This document shows, piece by piece, positions 1 through 6,644 of a stretch of DNA of 9,993 bases. The DNA comes from Piscirickettsiaceae bacterium. GTDB lineage: Bacteria > Pseudomonadota > Gammaproteobacteria > Nitrosococcales > Methylophagaceae. The stretch spans positions 1 through 9,993 of the forward strand of contig JABGUA010000180.1 in NCBI GenBank assembly GCA_018646825.1, read 5' to 3'. The position numbers were made by a program, and so were the translations under genes. The stretch's first letter is position 1. The number at the start of each line of letters is the position of its first letter. A model generated the notes under the pieces. It did no database searches. It had not been told where the DNA came from and saw only the letters and a list, made by a program, of their open reading frames with translations.

Positions 1-242
1 AGTAACAGCATCTGCAATCGGGGGGGGGTATTACTCGGTTCCGGTGGTGTCGGCGTGCTACCAAAGACACCATCATCCTGGCTTAATAAACCAAGCTGAA
101 ACTCACGATCAGGAAACTCGCTAGCAATACCCGTTGTATAAAAACCCGAGGTTGGTGTTACTTCTGGAGCAAGGTGAGAAACAGCCACAAAATCAACCCC
201 TTCATTCCCTGCCAACGGTTCTCCATCTGCAGCAACAATCAC
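1..242 (-). pseudogene. 5'-truncated or chimeric reading frame, probable extracellular multidomain protein (partial, runs off left edge)
   Basis: Not recognised as a named gene. Read on the minus strand in the frame whose codons end at position 242, this stretch has no stop and protein-like composition. It contains VAADGEPLAGNEGVDFVAVS, then a Pro/Thr linker (GSTPTPPEPSNTPP). A run of nine G (20-28 on the + strand) interrupts the frame. If the run had ten bases, the continuation would read NTPPPIADAVT, which resembles the entry to PKD/cadherin-like domains (NxPPxAxAG). No ATG, ribosome binding site or signal peptide lies upstream; the frame simply continues open to about 515 as the antisense of the PEP-CTERM gene, where it stops looking like protein. 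I infer a gene that lost its 5' end near 200-260, by deletion or by an assembly join. A chance open frame cannot be excluded. Confidence 0.35.
20..28. repeat. homopolymer tract, nine G
   Basis: Nine consecutive G on the + strand, which is nine C in the sense of the minus-strand frame. One extra base would keep a plausible Pro-rich reading frame open into a PKD-like start. The tract could be a sequencing indel or a slippage-prone phase-variation tract; the sequence alone cannot decide. Confidence 0.6.
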
Positions 243-753
243 AGACGTCTCTTCTGATGCATTCAAATATGTAAATACAGATAACACGCTGGTTTCAGAC
301 CTTTTTACCAACTCAGGCTTTAGTAGCTCAGTTGCAGAAGCATGGCTTTGGAGCGGAGGCAGTACTAATATTGCTGGAGAAGGCCAAATATTCGAGAATA
401 ACCTGAACAATTTCTTCGATAACAATGGACAAGCAGCATCTGATTTTGACTTTAACACAGCCGTTAAAGTTAGTTCTGCGTTTGAATACCCGATAAGTGG
501 GCCCATTGGCGGCATTCTTTTGAAGCAAGCGACTGCCAGCCTACTGGTTTTATTTAGTTCGCCGGTCAGTAATCTCTACTGGAACACTGAATTCACAGGC
601 GGAAACTCAGGTGGTCTAGGTAATGACCCGAGTAAGATTTCACACTATCTTGTGATTGATGGGACCATATCTCAAGTGCCAATTCCCGCTGCGCTTTGGC
701 TATTTGCCCCCGCACTGCTAGGCTTTTTGGGTCTCAGAAGAAAACAACGCTAA
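178..753 (+). CDS. VPLPA-type PEP-CTERM sorting domain protein, 5' end missing
   Basis: Probable exported surface or matrix protein carrying an exosortase recognition tail. The frame is open from 178 (after an in-frame TGA at 175-177) to the TAA at 751-753. The C-terminus (676-750) has the classic three parts: sorting motif VPIPAA, hydrophobic helix LWLFAPALLGFLG, and basic end LRRKQR. The body is Asn/Ser/Gly-rich and aromatic, with TDVSSDAFKYV near 241-273, which resembles the first mature residues after a signal peptide in this family. No signal peptide, ATG or ribosome binding site is visible upstream, and in-frame stops lie at 97, 139 and 175, so the 5' end appears lost. A TTG at 520 would give only a 77-residue protein without a signal peptide, which is unlikely. 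Sorting is to the outer envelope by an exosortase encoded elsewhere (inferred from the tail). Confidence 0.6.
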   Translation, partial: ETATKSTPSFPANGSPSAATITDVSSDAFKYVNTDNTLVSDLFTNSGFSSSVAEAWLWSGGSTNIAGEGQIFENNLNNFFDNNGQAASDFDFNTAVKVSSAFEYPISGPIGGILLKQATASLLVLFSSPVSNLYWNTEFTGGNSGGLGNDPSKISHYLVIDGTISQVPIPAALWLFAPALLGFLGLRRKQR

Positions 754-765
754 ATTTACCTTAAA

Positions 766-799
766 TCAAAAAGAAGCCGCGTTTATCGCGGCTTTTTTC
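766..799. terminator. bidirectional rho-independent terminator between the PEP-CTERM gene and yicC
   Basis: Eight-bp perfect stem AAGCCGCG (774-781) and CGCGGCTT (787-794) with a five-base TTTAT loop. It is followed by a T run on the + strand and preceded by an A run (768-772) that serves the minus strand. It sits in the gap between convergent stop codons at 753 and 804, so it should end both transcripts. Confidence 0.9.
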
Positions 800-803
800 T
801 TGG

Positions 804-1670
804 CTATTCAATATTTTGAATTTGCTCGCGCATTTGCTCAATCAAGACCTTCAACTCAACCGAATGGTTTGTCGTCTCGCTATTAATTGATTTTGACCCC
901 AGCGTATTTGCTTCACGGTTCAGTTCCTGCATCAAAAAATCTAACCGTCTTCCAACCGGTTCATCCCGTTGCAGCACACTTTGCACTTCCACAACATGAC
1001 TTTCTAATCGATCTAACTCTTCAGCTACATCACTTTTTTGGGCTAATAACACCATTTCTTGTTCTAAACGTTCAGAATCTAGGTTCACTTGCAGTTCAGC
1101 AACACGTTCTTCCATCCGTTGTTGATGGTGCGCCAATATCTCTGGCATCCGTTGACGTGTAAGCTTTGCAATAGCATCAATATCAGTACAGCGCTGCTCG
1201 ATCATTTTTTGCAATGCCGCGCCTTCCGTTTCTCTGGTCGAAATCAGCTCATTGATTGCCAGCAATAACGAACTCATAACAGAGGCATTCAACGCCACTT
1301 GATCTAAACTCTCTGCTTTCAACACACCTGGCCATTGCAATATACGAATAGGATCGATAGGTGCAGCTTGAGTCGCAAAACCAGCAACTATTTCACTTTG
1401 GGCTACGATCGACTGAGCCAAACTCTGATCAATATCTAAATTAGACGATTGTGCTTCTGGCACTTTATACCGTAATACCGCATCCACTTTTCCCCGTGCC
1501 AATTTCTCTGCAAACAACTTCCGAATAGGCATTTCCAAAGAGCGAAAACGCTCATCGAGACGAAGCGATAACTCTAAGTAACGATGATTAACCGATCGTA
1601 TTTCCCATATAAGATCACCCTGTTCAGTTTGCTGCTCTTGGCGAGCAAATGCTGTCATACTTCGAATCAC
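804..1670 (-). CDS. yicC: YicC/YloC family endoribonuclease
   Basis: About 288 residues. The whole chain follows Escherichia coli YicC. The N-terminal YicC domain begins IRSMTAFARQEQ and includes WEIRSVNHRYLE. The C-terminal DUF1732 block has AEELDRLESHV, PVGRRLDFLMQELNRE, NTLGSKSIN and the terminal VLIEQMREQIQNIE. The family is an RNA endonuclease involved in small-RNA turnover in E. coli. Start choice: an ATG at 1682 would add MDAI and has no Shine-Dalgarno. The GTG at 1670 gives the family-standard (M)IRSMTAFAR start, with GGA a few bases upstream, so I prefer it. The gene is divergent from rph, a neighbourhood kept in many gammaproteobacteria. It is single-gene on this strand and ends at the shared hairpin terminator. 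Confidence 0.95.
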   Translation of the reverse strand: MIRSMTAFARQEQQTEQGDLIWEIRSVNHRYLELSLRLDERFRSLEMPIRKLFAEKLARGKVDAVLRYKVPEAQSSNLDIDQSLAQSIVAQSEIVAGFATQAAPIDPIRILQWPGVLKAESLDQVALNASVMSSLLLAINELISTRETEGAALQKMIEQRCTDIDAIAKLTRQRMPEILAHHQQRMEERVAELQVNLDSERLEQEMVLLAQKSDVAEELDRLESHVVEVQSVLQRDEPVGRRLDFLMQELNREANTLGSKSINSETTNHSVELKVLIEQMREQIQNIE

Positions 1671-1714
1671 AATCGCATCCAAATTAATTTAAATAAAACA
1701 TCTTAACGAAAACC

Positions 1715-1728
1715 ACCCTAGCTAGGGT
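1715..1728. promoter_or_regulatory. perfect 14-bp palindrome in the yicC-rph divergent spacer
   Basis: ACCCTAGCTAGGGT is a perfect inverted repeat. It lies where the -35 element of the TATAAT box at 1739 would be expected, and no TTGACA-like hexamer is present there. The position suits an operator or activator site acting on rph, yicC or both. No regulator is identified. Confidence 0.4.
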
Positions 1729-1738
1729 ACTAGCCAAG

Positions 1739-1744
1739 TATAAT
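1739..1744 (+). promoter_or_regulatory. -10 element of probable rph-rdgB-hemW promoter
   Basis: A consensus TATAAT hexamer, 37 bases before the rph ATG. No good -35 box lies 16-18 bases upstream; that position is taken by the 14-bp palindrome. Transcription would start near 1751, giving a short leader with the AAGGAA ribosome site at 1767-1772. Confidence 0.5.
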
Positions 1745-1781
1745 ACCCTCATTTTAACCTTTCCCTAAGGAACCACCCATC

Positions 1782-2498
1782 ATGCGCCCAAGCGGACGTC
1801 AGCCTAATGATTTAAGAAACATCTCGATCACACGTAATTACACCAAACATGCAGAAGGATCTGTTCTCGTCGAGTTTGGCGATACTAAAGTGTTATGTAC
1901 AGCCTCGGTCGAAGAAAAGGTTCCTGGCTTCCTAAGAGGAAAAAACGAAGGCTGGATCACAGCAGAATATGGCATGCTACCCCGCTCTACTGGTAGCAGA
2001 ATGGGCCGTGAAGCTGCACGCGGCAAACAAGGTGGCCGGACAATGGAAATCCAACGCCTTATTGGCCGCTCCCTTCGTGCCGCTGTTGATCTAAAAGCGT
2101 TAGGCGAACGTAGTATCACCATTGATTGCGATGTTATTCAAGCCGATGGCGGCACAAGAACCGCCTCTATCACTGGCGCTTATGTTGCTTTACACGATGC
2201 CATTAGCTACTTATTAGCCAAGAAAAAAATCAAAAAAAGCCCATTACATGGCCAGATTGCTTCTGTATCAGTCGGTATATATCAAGGAGCACCAGTACTC
2301 GACCTAGATTATGATGAAGACTCTAGTGCTGAAACCGATATGAATGTCGTCATGAATGACGCGGGCGCTTATATCGAACTACAAGGCACCGCAGAAGGCC
2401 ATGCGTTTCGCGCCGATGAGTTGCAAGCGATGCTTGCCTTAGCAAGTGACGGTATCACTACCTTGATGGTCAAACAACGCGAAGCGCTTGCAGAGTAA
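1782..2498 (+). CDS. rph: ribonuclease PH
   Basis: 238 residues, the same length as E. coli RNase PH and very similar over the whole chain. This is a phosphate-dependent 3'-to-5' exoribonuclease that trims nucleotides after the CCA end of tRNA precursors. Visible landmarks: the start MRPSGR; TRNYTKHAEGSVLVEFGDTK (residues 17-36); GWITAEYGMLPRST (57-70); GGRTMEIQRLIGR with Arg86; the phosphate-binding ADGGTRTASITG (121-132, Arg126); the acidic site DSSAETDMNVVM (180-191, Asp180 and Asp186); and GTAEG (202-206). The E. coli K-12 frameshift is absent, so the protein should be active. The ATG follows AAGGAA with nine bases spacing. It is the first gene of a tight operon with rdgB and hemW. Confidence 0.98.
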   Translation: MRPSGRQPNDLRNISITRNYTKHAEGSVLVEFGDTKVLCTASVEEKVPGFLRGKNEGWITAEYGMLPRSTGSRMGREAARGKQGGRTMEIQRLIGRSLRAAVDLKALGERSITIDCDVIQADGGTRTASITGAYVALHDAISYLLAKKKIKKSPLHGQIASVSVGIYQGAPVLDLDYDEDSSAETDMNVVMNDAGAYIELQGTAEGHAFRADELQAMLALASDGITTLMVKQREALAE

Positions 2499-2501
2499 AT
2501 C

Positions 2502-3104
2502 ATGTCAAAAATCGTGTTAGCCAGTGGAAATGCAGGAAAGCTCCGAGAGTTTTCTCAGTTACTGCGCGACATGAACACAGAGGTCATACCCCAATCTGCT
2601 TTTAATCTCATCGAAGCCGAAGAAACCGGACTGACCTTTGTCGAAAATGCCATCATCAAAGCCCGTCATGCATGTCTGCAGACGGGCTTACCTGCTATTG
2701 CCGATGACTCAGGTATTGAAGTCGACGCTTTAAATGGCGAGCCCGGAATTTATTCTGCTCGTTATTCAGGCCCTAATGCAACTGCCCAAAAAAATTGTGA
2801 CGCCTTACTGAATGCGTTAATTAACACACCCGAAGCAAAACGAACCGCACGTTACCAATGTGTCATCGTTTTTATGCGCCACGCAAAGGATCCAACGCCC
2901 ATTATTTGCCAAGCCGACTGGCAAGGACATATTTTGGCTGAACCTAAAGGAGATGGCGGCTTTGGTTATGACCCACTCTTCTGGGTTGAACAACATCAAT
3001 GTACAGCGGCTGAATTGAGTCCCGAACAAAAACATGCCATTAGCCATCGTGGCAAAGCTATTCGTCAATTTATAACCCTATTCCAACAGCAGTATACCCC
3101 TTAA
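2502..3104 (+). CDS. rdgB: RdgB/HAM1 family XTP/dITP pyrophosphatase
   Basis: 200 residues, close to the 197 of E. coli RdgB. It hydrolyses non-canonical purine triphosphates (dITP, XTP, ITP) to monophosphate and pyrophosphate, cleaning the nucleotide pool in the cytoplasm. Family landmarks: the SGNxxK start loop (Ser8, Asn10, Lys13); TFVENAIIKARHA (45-57); the metal and catalytic site ADDSGIEVDALNGEPGIYSARY (67-88, Asp68/Asp69) in one run; the base-binding GGFGYDPLF (152-160); and SHRGKA (181-186). It starts three bases after the rph stop with only a weak purine-rich site (AGAG), so its translation is probably coupled to rph. Confidence 0.97.
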   Translation: MSKIVLASGNAGKLREFSQLLRDMNTEVIPQSAFNLIEAEETGLTFVENAIIKARHACLQTGLPAIADDSGIEVDALNGEPGIYSARYSGPNATAQKNCDALLNALINTPEAKRTARYQCVIVFMRHAKDPTPIICQADWQGHILAEPKGDGGFGYDPLFWVEQHQCTAAELSPEQKHAISHRGKAIRQFITLFQQQYTP

Positions 3105-3111
3105 ATTTAGT

Positions 3112-4272
3112 ATGTTTAACTTCACAGCCTTACCCCCTTTAAGTCTGTATATACACGTCCCATGGTGTGTGAAAAAATGTCCCTATTGTGATTTTAATTC
3201 TCACAAAGCACCTGAGACGTTAGCTGAAAATGACTATATTGATGCACTCATTCGGGATCTTGAACAAGAAATACCGACTATTTGGGGCCGAACGATTCAA
3301 ACCATCTTTATCGGCGGAGGCACGCCGAGTTTATTCTCAGCTGAGGCTTACGAACGGCTATTTTCTTCCCTTCGTGCCTTGCTTCCCATCAGCCATAATG
3401 CTGAAATCACATTAGAGGCCAATCCAGGTACATTCGAACAGCAACGTTTCGCAGATTATTTATCGCTCGGCATCAATCGATTATCTATCGGTGTCCAAAG
3501 CTTTAATGATCAATCATTGACTGCACTTGGCAGAATCCATGATGGGCAACAAGCCATTAAAGCTGTCGAAACTGCCCATAAAGTGGGTTTTGATAATTTC
3601 AACTTAGATTTAATGTTTGGCCTACCGCAGCAAACAGCAAAAAAAGCCCGAGAAGATATTGAAACTGCGATTGCCTTAGCACCCAGCCACTTATCCTATT
3701 ATCAGCTCACCATCGAACCCAATACACTTTTTCATCAACAGCCACCAACATTACCTGATGATGACCCTATCCATGATTGGCAACTCGATAGCCAGCAACG
3801 AATGGCTAAAGCCGGTTATCTACAATATGAAGTATCCGCCTACGCGAAAGACAAACAACAATGCCAACACAATATTAATTATTGGCAGTTTGGCGACTAC
3901 CTCGGTATCGGCGCTGGCGCCCATGGCAAGATAAGTGATGCTGCGCAACAATCGATTACCCGTCTCTCAAAACAGAAACAACCGCAGGCCTATATCGAAT
4001 CAGCAGGGTCAGACAATGTCATCCTGACAAATGAAGTGATTAGTACACGTGATATTGGTTTCGAATTTATGCTTAACGCTTTACGATTAACGGGAGGCTT
4101 CCCTACCCCCTTATTCTATCAACATGCTGGCTTACCCATTTCACACATCGACAAAGCACTACAGAAAGCAGAACAACAAGGTCTTATCACATGGGATATT
4201 CATCGTATTTGCCCGACGGAAAGAGGACAACGTTATTTAAATAGTCTAATCGAACTCTTTTTACCCGATTAA
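3112..4272 (+). CDS. hemW: HemW (YggW) radical SAM family heme chaperone
   Basis: 386 residues, close to E. coli YggW. HemW binds heme and a [4Fe-4S] cluster and is thought to deliver heme to respiratory enzymes; it is related to, but not the same as, coproporphyrinogen III oxidase HemN. The cluster motif WCVKKCPYC gives Cys19, Cys23 and Cys26 in the CxxxCxxC spacing, followed by DFNSH. Other radical-SAM barrel landmarks are IFIGGGTPS (65-73), EANPGT (102-107), RLSIGVQSF (123-131), and in the second half QCQHNINYW and GDYLGIGAGAHGK. The HemW-type C-terminal domain is complete and ends NSLIELFLPD. The start fits the family (short lead before LPPLSLYIHVPWC), yet no Shine-Dalgarno precedes the ATG; the seven-base gap after rdgB suggests coupling. 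Confidence 0.96.
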   Translation: MFNFTALPPLSLYIHVPWCVKKCPYCDFNSHKAPETLAENDYIDALIRDLEQEIPTIWGRTIQTIFIGGGTPSLFSAEAYERLFSSLRALLPISHNAEITLEANPGTFEQQRFADYLSLGINRLSIGVQSFNDQSLTALGRIHDGQQAIKAVETAHKVGFDNFNLDLMFGLPQQTAKKAREDIETAIALAPSHLSYYQLTIEPNTLFHQQPPTLPDDDPIHDWQLDSQQRMAKAGYLQYEVSAYAKDKQQCQHNINYWQFGDYLGIGAGAHGKISDAAQQSITRLSKQKQPQAYIESAGSDNVILTNEVISTRDIGFEFMLNALRLTGGFPTPLFYQHAGLPISHIDKALQKAEQQGLITWDIHRICPTERGQRYLNSLIELFLPD

Positions 4273-4284
4273 GGAAACACGTTC

Positions 4285-4809
4285 TTACAATCTTAACTTA
4301 GCCATTTCTGTCAGCAATTTCGCATTCAGACTCTTGTCAGTAATGCGGCCCTGCTCCTGATCAAAATGGTCATAAAAACTAGGCACAGCCAAACTACCAG
4401 CCACTTCACCATCAAAAAAAGCCGCTGACTTAACCGCCTGCTCTAAAACACTCGCCCCACCACGGCCACCTGGCGACGTGGACAACATCACTATCGGCTT
4501 ATTTTGATAGATCTTCTTGATCCGCGAACACCAATCAAAGAGATTTTTATAAGCTGCAGAATAAGTCCCGTTATGTTCTGCAAAAGAAACAACCAACCCA
4601 TCTGCCTCAGCTATTTTAGCTAAAAAATCATGCGCTAATTGAGGTTGGCCTAGTTCTTTTTCCTTATCTTCACTAAATAAGGGCAATTCATAGTCATTTA
4701 AATCCAATACATCGACATCTGCACCGTCTACCAGTCCAGCCGCATAAGAGACCAACTTTTTATTAATAGACTGTCGGCTACTACTTGCAGCAAAAGCAAC
4801 AATTTTCAA
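4285..4809 (-). CDS. NADPH-dependent FMN reductase-like flavoprotein
   Basis: 174 residues, a single flavodoxin-fold domain of the NADPH-dependent FMN reductase family (ChrR/YieF/SsuE-like group). The FMN phosphate loop is FAASSSRQSINKKL (residues 6-19, variant of GSxRxxSxN). The flavin-facing loop is EHNGTYSAAYKNLFDW (78-93), and TSPGGRGG (111-118) is the usual third loop. There is no signal peptide, so it is cytoplasmic. The likely reaction is reduction of FMN, quinones or other acceptors by NAD(P)H; the substrate cannot be told. The start is TTG at 4809, backed by AGGAG six bases upstream and by the family-typical MKIVAFAASSSR. It is the last gene of the minus-strand operon, 23 bases after the M48 peptidase gene. 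Its 3' end faces hemW with only 12 bases between stops and no visible hairpin. Confidence 0.9.
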   Translation of the reverse strand: MKIVAFAASSSRQSINKKLVSYAAGLVDGADVDVLDLNDYELPLFSEDKEKELGQPQLAHDFLAKIAEADGLVVSFAEHNGTYSAAYKNLFDWCSRIKKIYQNKPIVMLSTSPGGRGGASVLEQAVKSAAFFDGEVAGSLAVPSFYDHFDQEQGRITDKSLNAKLLTEMAKLRL

Positions 4810-4832
4810 AGCTTACTCCTAAATTATCTTAA

Positions 4833-5669
4833 CTAATTTAATATGGCTTGGGACCAGAAGGCAGGCTTAACGTTTCCTTCGGTATAATTTCTTTCTCGGC
4901 TCAATACTTTAATCGCTTCAACTCTCGCCTTTGCTTCTGGGTGTGTTTGGAAATAATGCGTTAAAGGAAAATCATCTTCTCGATCACTGATTTTACTAAA
5001 AAATTCCGTTGCACCACCGACATGTCCATAATGACATTGAATAATATCCAACGCACGTTCATCAGCACCACTTTCTCTTCCTTGCGAAAACTGTGCATTT
5101 TGGAACGCATTAACGGGGGTTAATACCTTGGACAGATGCATATTCCCCGTCGCCAAAAATGACAACGCCATTAATACAACATTACGCCCCAAGCCACGTA
5201 AATGGTCGCGGTTTTTAAAGTGTCCTAATTCATGCGCTATTATAAAAGCGAGACCATTTTCAGAATCAACATGCTTAAGTAAACCCGACAACACGATCAT
5301 TTTACCGCCCGGTGCCGCGAACGCATTAGCTTGATGCGAGGGTCGAAAAATGAGCTCTATCGGGTAGCCAACATCCATACACGCCGTCAAATCATCTATC
5401 AGAACGCGTATTTTCTGCTCTGCTTCCGTAAAGGCTTGAGACCGCTCGCCAGCAGGGTTAGCAGCTAGCTCTTCTCCTAATGATTCAAAAATACTCAATT
5501 CCATTTCAGGTGAAATCGTGTCTACCGCCGCATCAATGAAAAAACCTAAAATCCAATAGACAAAAAGGACTATTGCTATCACACCGGCCAATAAGGAAAT
5601 AAATTCCTTAATCTGATTTTGATGGGATACATTTGGATTGTCGTCAGGTAATTTAGCGTGGTATCGCAT
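4833..5669 (-). CDS. membrane-anchored M48 family metallopeptidase
   Basis: 278 residues. A cytoplasmic N-terminal piece (KLPDDNPNVSHQNQIKEF) leads to one strong membrane helix at about residues 21-45. The peptidase domain follows, with NAFAAPGGKMIVLSGLL (115-131), the zinc motif HELGH (His146, Glu147, His150), and the third ligand in RESGADERALD (Glu199 in the ExxAD pattern). QTHPEAKARVEAI (241-253) near the C-terminus is typical of M48 peptidases. All catalytic residues are present, so it should be an active zinc endopeptidase, probably with its catalytic domain in the periplasm (inferred, not shown). It starts five bases after the preceding gene's stop without a clear ribosome site, suggesting coupled translation. 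The membrane layout with one N-terminal helix differs from HtpX (several helices) and from BepA (signal peptide and TPR domain). Confidence 0.92.
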   Translation of the reverse strand: MRYHAKLPDDNPNVSHQNQIKEFISLLAGVIAIVLFVYWILGFFIDAAVDTISPEMELSIFESLGEELAANPAGERSQAFTEAEQKIRVLIDDLTACMDVGYPIELIFRPSHQANAFAAPGGKMIVLSGLLKHVDSENGLAFIIAHELGHFKNRDHLRGLGRNVVLMALSFLATGNMHLSKVLTPVNAFQNAQFSQGRESGADERALDIIQCHYGHVGGATEFFSKISDREDDFPLTHYFQTHPEAKARVEAIKVLSRERNYTEGNVKPAFWSQAILN

Positions 5670-5674
5670 AAAAT

Positions 5675-6115
5675 TTAGGTATAAAGCGCAGTGGCATAGG
5701 CTAAGACTTCAACGGAACCGATTTGATTGCCCTTACCTTTATATATCGATGACGTTTCTAATCTTAAATTAATAATTTGCGTTGCATCTGGACAAGACTC
5801 TTTTAAGCGTAAAATCGCTTCTCTGCGAGCTCTATCAACTAACGTTTCATAACCTCTGATATTTCCCCCAAAGAAATTTCGCAAACTGGTTACAATCCGC
5901 TTAAAATAATCAACAGAAATCACAACACCGCCTTGTACAAGCTTCGCATCCTTAATCGGTCCTAAATCACCCATCGGATGCTTACTGCTCGTCATCACCA
6001 TTTGCACGGTTTCTTCTTCACGTCGTTTAATCGATGCATAGTGTCGACGTTCATGTATCTGGCCAAAAATATAGCCCGTGATGATTAAAGAAATAAAAAA
6101 ATATAAATCCCACAT
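5675..6115 (-). CDS. YbjQ/UPF0145 (heavy-metal-binding domain) protein with N-terminal membrane anchor
   Basis: 146 residues. An N-terminal hydrophobic segment (about 4-19, LYFFISLIITGYIFG) is followed by a basic, charged stretch (HERRHYASIKRREEE). A YbjQ-like domain of roughly 100 residues then has GGVVISVDYFKRIVTSLRNF, FGGNIRGYETLVDRARREAI (82-101), a hydrophobic strand TQIINLRLETSS and a C-terminal VEVLAYATALYT. It is clearly paralogous to the next gene upstream, sharing FGGxxxxYxxLxxxARxxA. The family name comes from structure-based annotation; its function is not established. The initiator ATG lies five bases past the upstream stop with no convincing Shine-Dalgarno. It probably localises the YbjQ assembly at the membrane beside the M48 peptidase (inference). 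Confidence 0.88.
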   Translation of the reverse strand: MWDLYFFISLIITGYIFGQIHERRHYASIKRREEETVQMVMTSSKHPMGDLGPIKDAKLVQGGVVISVDYFKRIVTSLRNFFGGNIRGYETLVDRARREAILRLKESCPDATQIINLRLETSSIYKGKGNQIGSVEVLAYATALYT

Positions 6116-6120
6116 AGACG

Positions 6121-6435
6121 CTATTCAACCGTAACCGCTGTGCCGTAAATATAAATTTCCGAAGCGCCGGCTGTCACTGAAGAAGTTGAAAACCGAACAT
6201 TAACAATCGCGTTCGCTCCCAGTGCCTCGGCTTGTTGTTGCATCCGAGACATCGCCTGCTCTCGCGCTTCAGTCAGTAATTCAGTATATGCCTCTAACTC
6301 ACCACCAAAAATATTCTTCAGCCCCGCCATAATATCGCGCCCAACATGCTTTGCACGTACAGTACTTCCTGAAACGACCCCATAGCAAACAACGATATGC
6401 TTACCCGGCACTTCCTCAATATTAGTTACCAACAC
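6121..6435 (-). CDS. YbjQ/UPF0145 family protein
   Basis: About 104 residues, one soluble YbjQ (DUF74) domain: VPGKHIVVCYGVVSGSTVRA, the conserved HVGRDIMAGLKNIFGGELEA block, TEAREQAMSRMQQQAEALGA, then NAIVNVRFSTSS and YIYGTAVTVE. YbjQ proteins form oligomeric rings in known structures; their role is unknown. Start choice: the ATG at 6441 is only one base from the core of AAGGA (6442-6446), which is too close. The GTG at 6435 sits six bases from it and yields the family-like MLVTNIEEVPGKHI. The ATG start, two residues longer, remains possible. It is the first gene of a four-gene minus-strand operon, divergent from the exported cupin gene across a spacer of about 200 bases. Confidence 0.93.
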   Translation of the reverse strand: MLVTNIEEVPGKHIVVCYGVVSGSTVRAKHVGRDIMAGLKNIFGGELEAYTELLTEAREQAMSRMQQQAEALGANAIVNVRFSTSSVTAGASEIYIYGTAVTVE

Positions 6436-6561
6436 ATCCATTCCTTAAACTTTTAACTAAGTTAATTTGCCCCAAAAGTGTAACTCTTGTTTTTTAAACA
6501 AAGCAAACTTGTAGCAGGAAAACAAAATATCGTCTATAAATAGCCATTCTAGAAAAAATAG

Positions 6562-6591
6562 TTTATTTTACACTGAGTAGTGCAATATAAG
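6562..6591 (+). promoter_or_regulatory. possible promoter of the cupin gene
   Basis: TATAAG at 6586-6591 resembles a -10 box, with a weak TTTATT -35-like hexamer at 6562-6567 (spacer 18). It lies in the AT-rich divergent spacer 6442-6644, which also has a small AT-only inverted repeat (TTGTTT 6487-6492, AAACAA 6496-6501). The match is weak. Confidence 0.3.
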
Positions 6592-6644
6592 ACTACATTT
6601 AAAGCTAATGACACCCTTAACCAATATTCAACGAGGAATGCATA

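Noticed and set aside
328..528. Minus-strand open frame of 66 codons
   Set aside because: It is antisense to the PEP-CTERM gene, is Cys/Arg-rich with no motif, and has no ribosome site.
887..1162. Plus-strand open frame inside yicC
   Set aside because: It is a shadow of yicC, whose protein is conserved along its whole length on the other strand.
1838..2122. Minus-strand open frame inside rph
   Set aside because: Antisense shadow of rph; Arg/Pro/Ser-rich composition typical of a reversed gene.
2817..3415. Open frames at 2817-3068 (-) and 3230-3415 (+)
   Set aside because: Shadows of rdgB and hemW, both complete and well conserved in their own frames.
4268..4310. Terminator between the convergent hemW and flavin reductase genes
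   Set aside because: Only a weak AT-rich pairing (TTAAG/CTTAA) without a GC stem or T run on either strand.
5128..5334. Plus-strand open frame inside the M48 peptidase gene
   Set aside because: It covers the HELGH active-site region of the real gene on the other strand.
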